A DNA stretch of 64,000 nt. It comes from Otis tarda. Taxonomy: Eukaryota > Chordata > Aves > Otidiformes > Otididae. The notes under the pieces were generated by a model, which had not been told where the DNA came from, searched no databases, and saw only the letters and a list, made by a program, of their open reading frames with translations. Numbering within the stretch: the first letter of the stretch is position 1; each line of letters starts with the position of its first letter. This document shows, piece by piece, positions 60,171-64,000 of the stretch. The DNA lies in contig CM048552.1 of the NCBI GenBank assembly GCA_026413225.1, forward strand, positions 216,032,553-216,096,552. Reading direction: 5' to 3'. The position numbers and the translations under genes are program-made.

Positions 60171-60679
60171 ACCGGGAACCGCCACCGTGTCTTGCGGCGG
60201 GCACTGCACCGGCACCGGGCAGCGGGCACCGGCACTGCCCCTCGGCCCCGGCCGCTGCACCGGGCACCGGGCGCTGCGCTGGGCACGGGCAACCGGCTGC
60301 ACCGTGCACCACAGCTCCACTGTGCCACCGGCACCGGGGACACCAGGGACACCCCGCACCCGGCACCGTGCCCCGCACTCTGCGCCGCGCCCCCGTCCCC
60401 AGTCCCGCACCCACACGGGCACGGTGCCCCCCCCAGCACCCACAGCCCAGCAGGGCCGGGATCGGGCTCTGCGCCCCACGGCGGCCCAGGGGCCCCCGCG
60501 GCACCGCCCGCAGCCCCCGCGGCACCGCCCGCATCCCGCGGTCCCGGTGGGCCCCGAGCGCCCCGGGAGCCCGCGTTGCCAGGACGCGCGGCGCCGGCAG
60601 AGCCACGTGAACGGGCCCCGCCGAGGGAGCGCGCTGGGTGCGGGGGCCGGGCTGCGGGGACCCTCGCTCGCGGTGCGGG
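60171..60679. promoter_or_regulatory. CNGA4 upstream region, GC-rich
   Basis: GC-rich sequence between the minisatellite and the proposed CNGA4 start. No TATA box or clear Ebf (TCCCNNGGGA) or Lhx2 site is seen. It may contain the CNGA4 5' UTR and promoter, but the position is not resolved. Confidence 0.3.
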
Positions 60680-63600
60680 ATGCGCGCGCTCAGCTCCGTC
60701 CCGTCCCGCCGCCGGGTTTGGCCTCGGCCCCGCGGCACCGCCGGGGTCACCGCCGCAGCCGAACCCGCAGCCGGACGCTCCTGGGCGTGAGTGGGGCGGC
60801 GAGGGGCCCGGAGTGGGGGCGGGGGGACCCCGGCCGGGCGGGGGTCGCAGCCCGAGGTCCCTCCGCCTTCCCCCGGCAGCGCCGCCGGCCCCCGCAGCTG
60901 GAGCCTGGACCCCTCCGGAGACTGGTGCTACTGGTGGCTCAGCGCCGCGGCGCTGCCCGTGCTCTACAACTGGACCGTCCCGGTCTGCAGGTGCCGGGGG
61001 CGCGGGTGGGCGGGCGCCGGGGGGCGCGGGGCGCGGCGGGGGCCCCGTCCCGGCGCCGGTGACGCCGCCCGCACCGGCAGGGCCTGCTTCCCGGCGCTGC
61101 AGGCGCAGCACGCGGCGCTGTGGCTGAGCCTCGACGCGCTGTGCGACGCGCTCTACGTCCTGGACATGGCCGTGCGCCTCCACACCGGTGGGTGCCCGCT
61201 CCCCGGCGCCCCGGGGGGGGCCATCACGCGCGCAGACCCGCGCTCAGACGCGCGCTTTGTGTGCTCCGGCACGTGTGTGCGCCCGCAGCTACACGCAAAC
61301 CGCCGCGCGTGTGCGTGTGTGCGTGTGCGTGTACAGATGTACACACCCGCACGCACACCTGTGCCCCCACCACCAACAGCCAGGGTGGGCCTGGGGGGCA
61401 CGCCGGAGTCAGCACCCACGGCCCCACGGGCAGCACAGGGACCCCCAGCCCACAGCGGCGTCCCCCAGGACACCCATCCTGGCACCCTTCCCGGAAACCC
61501 GGGCCTAGGGACCCACCCAGCCCTGCACCCCCGACCTCCCCCCGGCACAGGGAAACCCTGTGCACCCTGAGCCCACCACCCCCAACTCGGGCCCCCCCTC
61601 GCCCCACGCCAGCACGGCCCCACCAGGACCCCCGGCGGCGACCCCTCTGTCCCTCCCGGGCGCAGCACCCCCCGTCCCGTCCCGGGGGTCCCCACGGTGC
61701 GGGGCCGGGTGCTGACCCGCTGCCCCCAGGCTTCCTGGAGGACGGCATCCTGGTGCGGGACCGCGGCCGGATCCGGCGCCGCTACCTGCGCTCCTGGGCC
61801 TTCCTGTGGGACGTGGCCTCCGTGCTGCCCACCGACCTGCTCTACCTGCGCCTGGGCACCGCCGTGCCGGCCCTGCGCGCCAACCGCTGCCTGCGGGCGC
61901 CGCGGCTCTTCGAGGCCTTCGACCACCAGGAGACGCGCACGGTGCACCCCAACGCCTTCCGCATGGCCAAGCTGATGCTCTACGTCTTCGTCGCCATCCA
62001 CTGGTACGGCTGCCTCTACTTCGCGCTCTCGGCCCGGCTGGGGCTGGGCTCCGACGCCTGGGTCTGCCCCAACGCCAGCCGCCCCGGCTTCGCCCGCCCG
62101 CTGCGCCAGTACCTCCACAGCTTCTACTTCTCCACCCTCATCCTCGCCACCGTGGGCGACACGCCGGAGCCCCAGCGCGAGGAGGAGTTCCTTTTCGTCA
62201 CCGCCGGCTTCCTCCTGGCCGTGCTGGGCTTCGCCACCATCACCGGCAGCATCGGCTCCGTCATCTCCAACATGAACGCGGCTGACGCCGCCTTCTACCC
62301 CGACCCCGCGCCGGTGCAGCGCTACCTGCGGGCGCAGGGCGCGGGCGGGCGGCTGGCGCGGCGGGTGGCCCGCTGGCACCAGCACCTGCGGGCGCAGCGG
62401 AAGCCGCCGGCGGAGCAGGCGGCGCTGCGGCACCTGCCCTGGGGGCTGCGGGCCGAGGTGGCGGCCAGCGTCCACCTGCCGGCCCTGCGCCGCGTCGGCC
62501 TCTTCCAGAGCTGGGAGCACGGCGTGCTGCGGCAGCTGGTGCTGCGCCTGCGACCCCAGGTCTTTGGGCCCGGCGAGTTCGTCTGCCGCAGGGGCGACGT
62601 GGGGCGCGAGATGTACTTCATCCGCGAGGGGCGGCTGGCCGTGGTGGCGGAGGACGGCGTCACGCAGCTGGCCGTCCTGGGTGAGGGGCTCTATTTCGGG
62701 GAGATCAGCCTCATCAACATCAAAGGTGAGCCCCCCGCCCCGCCCCGCCATGCCGCGCCCCGCCCAGCCTCACCGCGGCCCCCGCCTCCCCAGGGAACAC
62801 CTCCGGGAACCGGCGCACGGCCAACATCATGAGCATCGGCTACTCCGACCTCTTCTGCCTCTCCAAGGAGGACCTGGCGGAGGTGCTGGCCGAGTTCCCC
62901 AGCGCCCGGGCCACCATGGAGGCCAAGGGCCGCCAGCTGCTGCTGCGCATGGGCAAGCTGGACGTGCGCGCCGAGGCGGCGGCCGAGGAGGCTGAGCGCC
63001 GGGTGCAGGCGCTGGAGGCGGCGCTGGAGGGGCTGCAGACCCGGGCGGCCCGGCTGCTGGCCCAGCTGGAGTCCAGCGCCTTCAAGATGGCAATGCGCGT
63101 CGAGCGCCTCGAGTGCCAGCTGCGGCGGCGGCGGCGGCCTGATTGGGGACCGGGGCCCAGAGGGGTGCGGGGGCCCAGAGGGGTGCAGGGTCCCACCATG
63201 CCACAGGGTCCTGCCCAGGGGTCAGGTCCTGCTGGGGAAGGGGGTCCCCCCAGGGCACAGGGTCCCAGCAGGGCACAGGGTCCCCTCAGGGCACAGGGTC
63301 CTCCCAGGGTGCAGGGTCCTCCCAGGGCGCAGGGTCCCAATGGGGCGCAGGATCCCAATGGGGTTCAGGGCCCCCCCAGAGCACAGGGTTCCTCCAGGCC
63401 ATGGGGTCCCCCCAGGGTGCAGGTGCAGGGTCCCCCCAGGGCCCAGGGTCCCTCCAGGCCACGGGGTCCCCCCAGGGCACAGGGTCCCAGTGGGATTCAG
63501 AGCCCCCCCAGGGAGCAGGGTCCCCCCAGGGCACGGGGTGCCAATGGGGTGCAGGGTCCCAGAGGGGTGCAGGGTCCCCCCAGGGCACAGGGTCCTCCCT

Positions 63601-63740
63601 GGGTGTGGGGTCTCAACAGGGGCCAGGGTCCCACGGGGGGTGGGGTGCAGGGGGCAGAGGACCCCGGAGCTGAGGTGACGGAGGGGTGGGACAGCAGCGA
63701 CAACCGGTGCAGGGTAACCATGACAACTGTTGCTAGGTAA
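60680..63740 (+). CDS. CNGA4: cyclic nucleotide-gated channel subunit alpha 4 (olfactory)
   Basis: Modulatory subunit of the olfactory CNG cation channel (with CNGA2 and CNGB1), in ciliary membranes. Exons: 60680-60786 (candidate, from ATG to donor GTGAGT), 60880-60990, 61081-61187, 61730-62725, 62794-63740. Phases fit and give about 755 residues; human has 575. Seen in order: [12 protein letters not shown] before S1, RACFPALQ, S4 with [15 protein letters not shown], the pore [14 protein letters not shown] (about 243-256, with Asp at the usual pore Glu), S6 with [15 protein letters not shown] and the C-linker. The cyclic-nucleotide-binding domain (about 370-470) has [10 protein letters not shown] and GNRRTANI, and a leucine-zipper coiled coil (about 500-550) follows. 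Then comes an in-frame minisatellite tail of about 200 residues (QGPPRA-type repeat) not found in mammalian CNGA4. The first exon and the tail are the uncertain parts; exons 2 to 5 up to the coiled coil are secure. Confidence 0.93.
61290..61365 (+). repeat. GT/CA-rich simple repeat in CNGA4 intron 3
   Basis: An imperfect 'gtgtgcgtgtgtgcgtgtgc' run followed by a CA-rich complement-like part around 61340-61362, making a loose inverted repeat. It lies inside the 542-base intron. Confidence 0.8.
63155..63650 (+). repeat. CNGA4: 18-bp-based minisatellite inside the last CNGA4 exon
   Basis: Units of CAGGGTCCYCCCAGGGYR (18 bases, six codons) with variants, about 25 in all, some with a 6-base change in spacing. 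In the CNGA4 frame a unit reads Gln-Gly-Pro-Pro-Arg-Ala. All three plus-strand frames stay open through it, so openness alone does not prove translation. Confidence 0.95.
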
Positions 63741-63804
63741 CACTGACAGCTGTTGCTAAGAAACGATGGGTTGTTGGTGTCACATCTATGGTACAAATCA
63801 CAGA

Positions 63805-64000
63805 CACCATGGGATGTTTTGGGTGCGGAGGGTCCAGCCCCCCTGCCAGGAGCAGGGACATCTCCAACCAGATCCGGTTGCTCAGAGCCCCGGCCAACCT
63901 GGCCTGGAATGTTTCTGGGGACGGGGCACCCACCGCTCCTCGCCCACCAGCACCCCCAGTCCTTCTCCTCAGGGCTGCTCCCCATCCATTCCCCCCCAGC
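63805..64000 (-). mobile_element. CR1 LINE copy, minus orientation, running off the window
   Basis: Read on the minus strand it starts inside the end of ORF2 (ESSPEEKDW-type frame near 63985), then jumps to 'gtgccccgtccccagaaaca' and the standard CR1 3' blocks, ending near 63805. It has the same internal junction as the copy at 42020-42515. It lies just downstream of the CNGA4 frame, with no polyadenylation signal seen between. Confidence 0.92.

Noticed and set aside
63143..63673. Alternative-frame repeat proteins in the CNGA4 last exon
   Set aside because: They are the other two frames of the same minisatellite and lack a link to upstream conserved exons.

Overview
The window looks like bird nuclear DNA, or at least sauropsid DNA. 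The reasons are several CR1 LINE 3' ends, some with the ATTCTATG-type tail, two remnants of a bird-type ERV LTR, very GC-rich intron-poor intergenic sequence, and clear vertebrate multi-exon genes. The species cannot be named from the sequence.

Layout. From 1 to about 42 kb is mostly intergenic. It carries two intact single-exon class I (OR52-type) olfactory receptors on the minus strand (5739-6758 and 13613-14587), a badly decayed third one (about 21590-21935, minus), scattered CR1 fragments, two LTR remnants and several minisatellites. From 42.6 to 44.85 kb lies RPS11 (uS17) on the plus strand, with five coding exons, a TOP-type promoter, a polyadenylation signal and two SNORD35-like C/D snoRNAs in introns 3 and 4. 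From 44.85 to 51.1 kb no gene is recognised. From 51.1 to 59.5 kb lies FHIP1B (FAM160A2) on the minus strand, with eleven coding exons giving 1023 residues and probable noncoding 5' exons reaching a CpG-island promoter. From 60.7 to 63.7 kb lies CNGA4 on the plus strand, with five coding exons. The window ends in another CR1 copy on the minus strand.

The genes together. The OR52 genes detect odorants, and CNGA4 encodes the modulatory subunit of the olfactory cyclic-nucleotide-gated channel, so two parts of olfactory transduction sit in one neighbourhood. From general knowledge, FHIP1B and CNGA4 are also divergent neighbours inside the class I OR region of human 11p15.4, so this end looks like conserved synteny. 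RPS11 does not belong there in human (19q13.33), so its position between the receptors and FHIP1B is a lineage difference.

Most notable observations: the CNGA4 reading frame continues without a stop through an 18-bp minisatellite, predicting a tail of about 200 residues rich in Gly, Pro, Gln and Arg; RPS11 holds two SNORD35-like snoRNAs; a 21-bp tandem repeat carries four evenly phased AACAAAG motifs; and two distant CR1 copies share the same internal deletion. I found no prokaryote-like system, no CRISPR array and no clearly new gene family. Many long open frames in the GC-rich intergenic parts look spurious.
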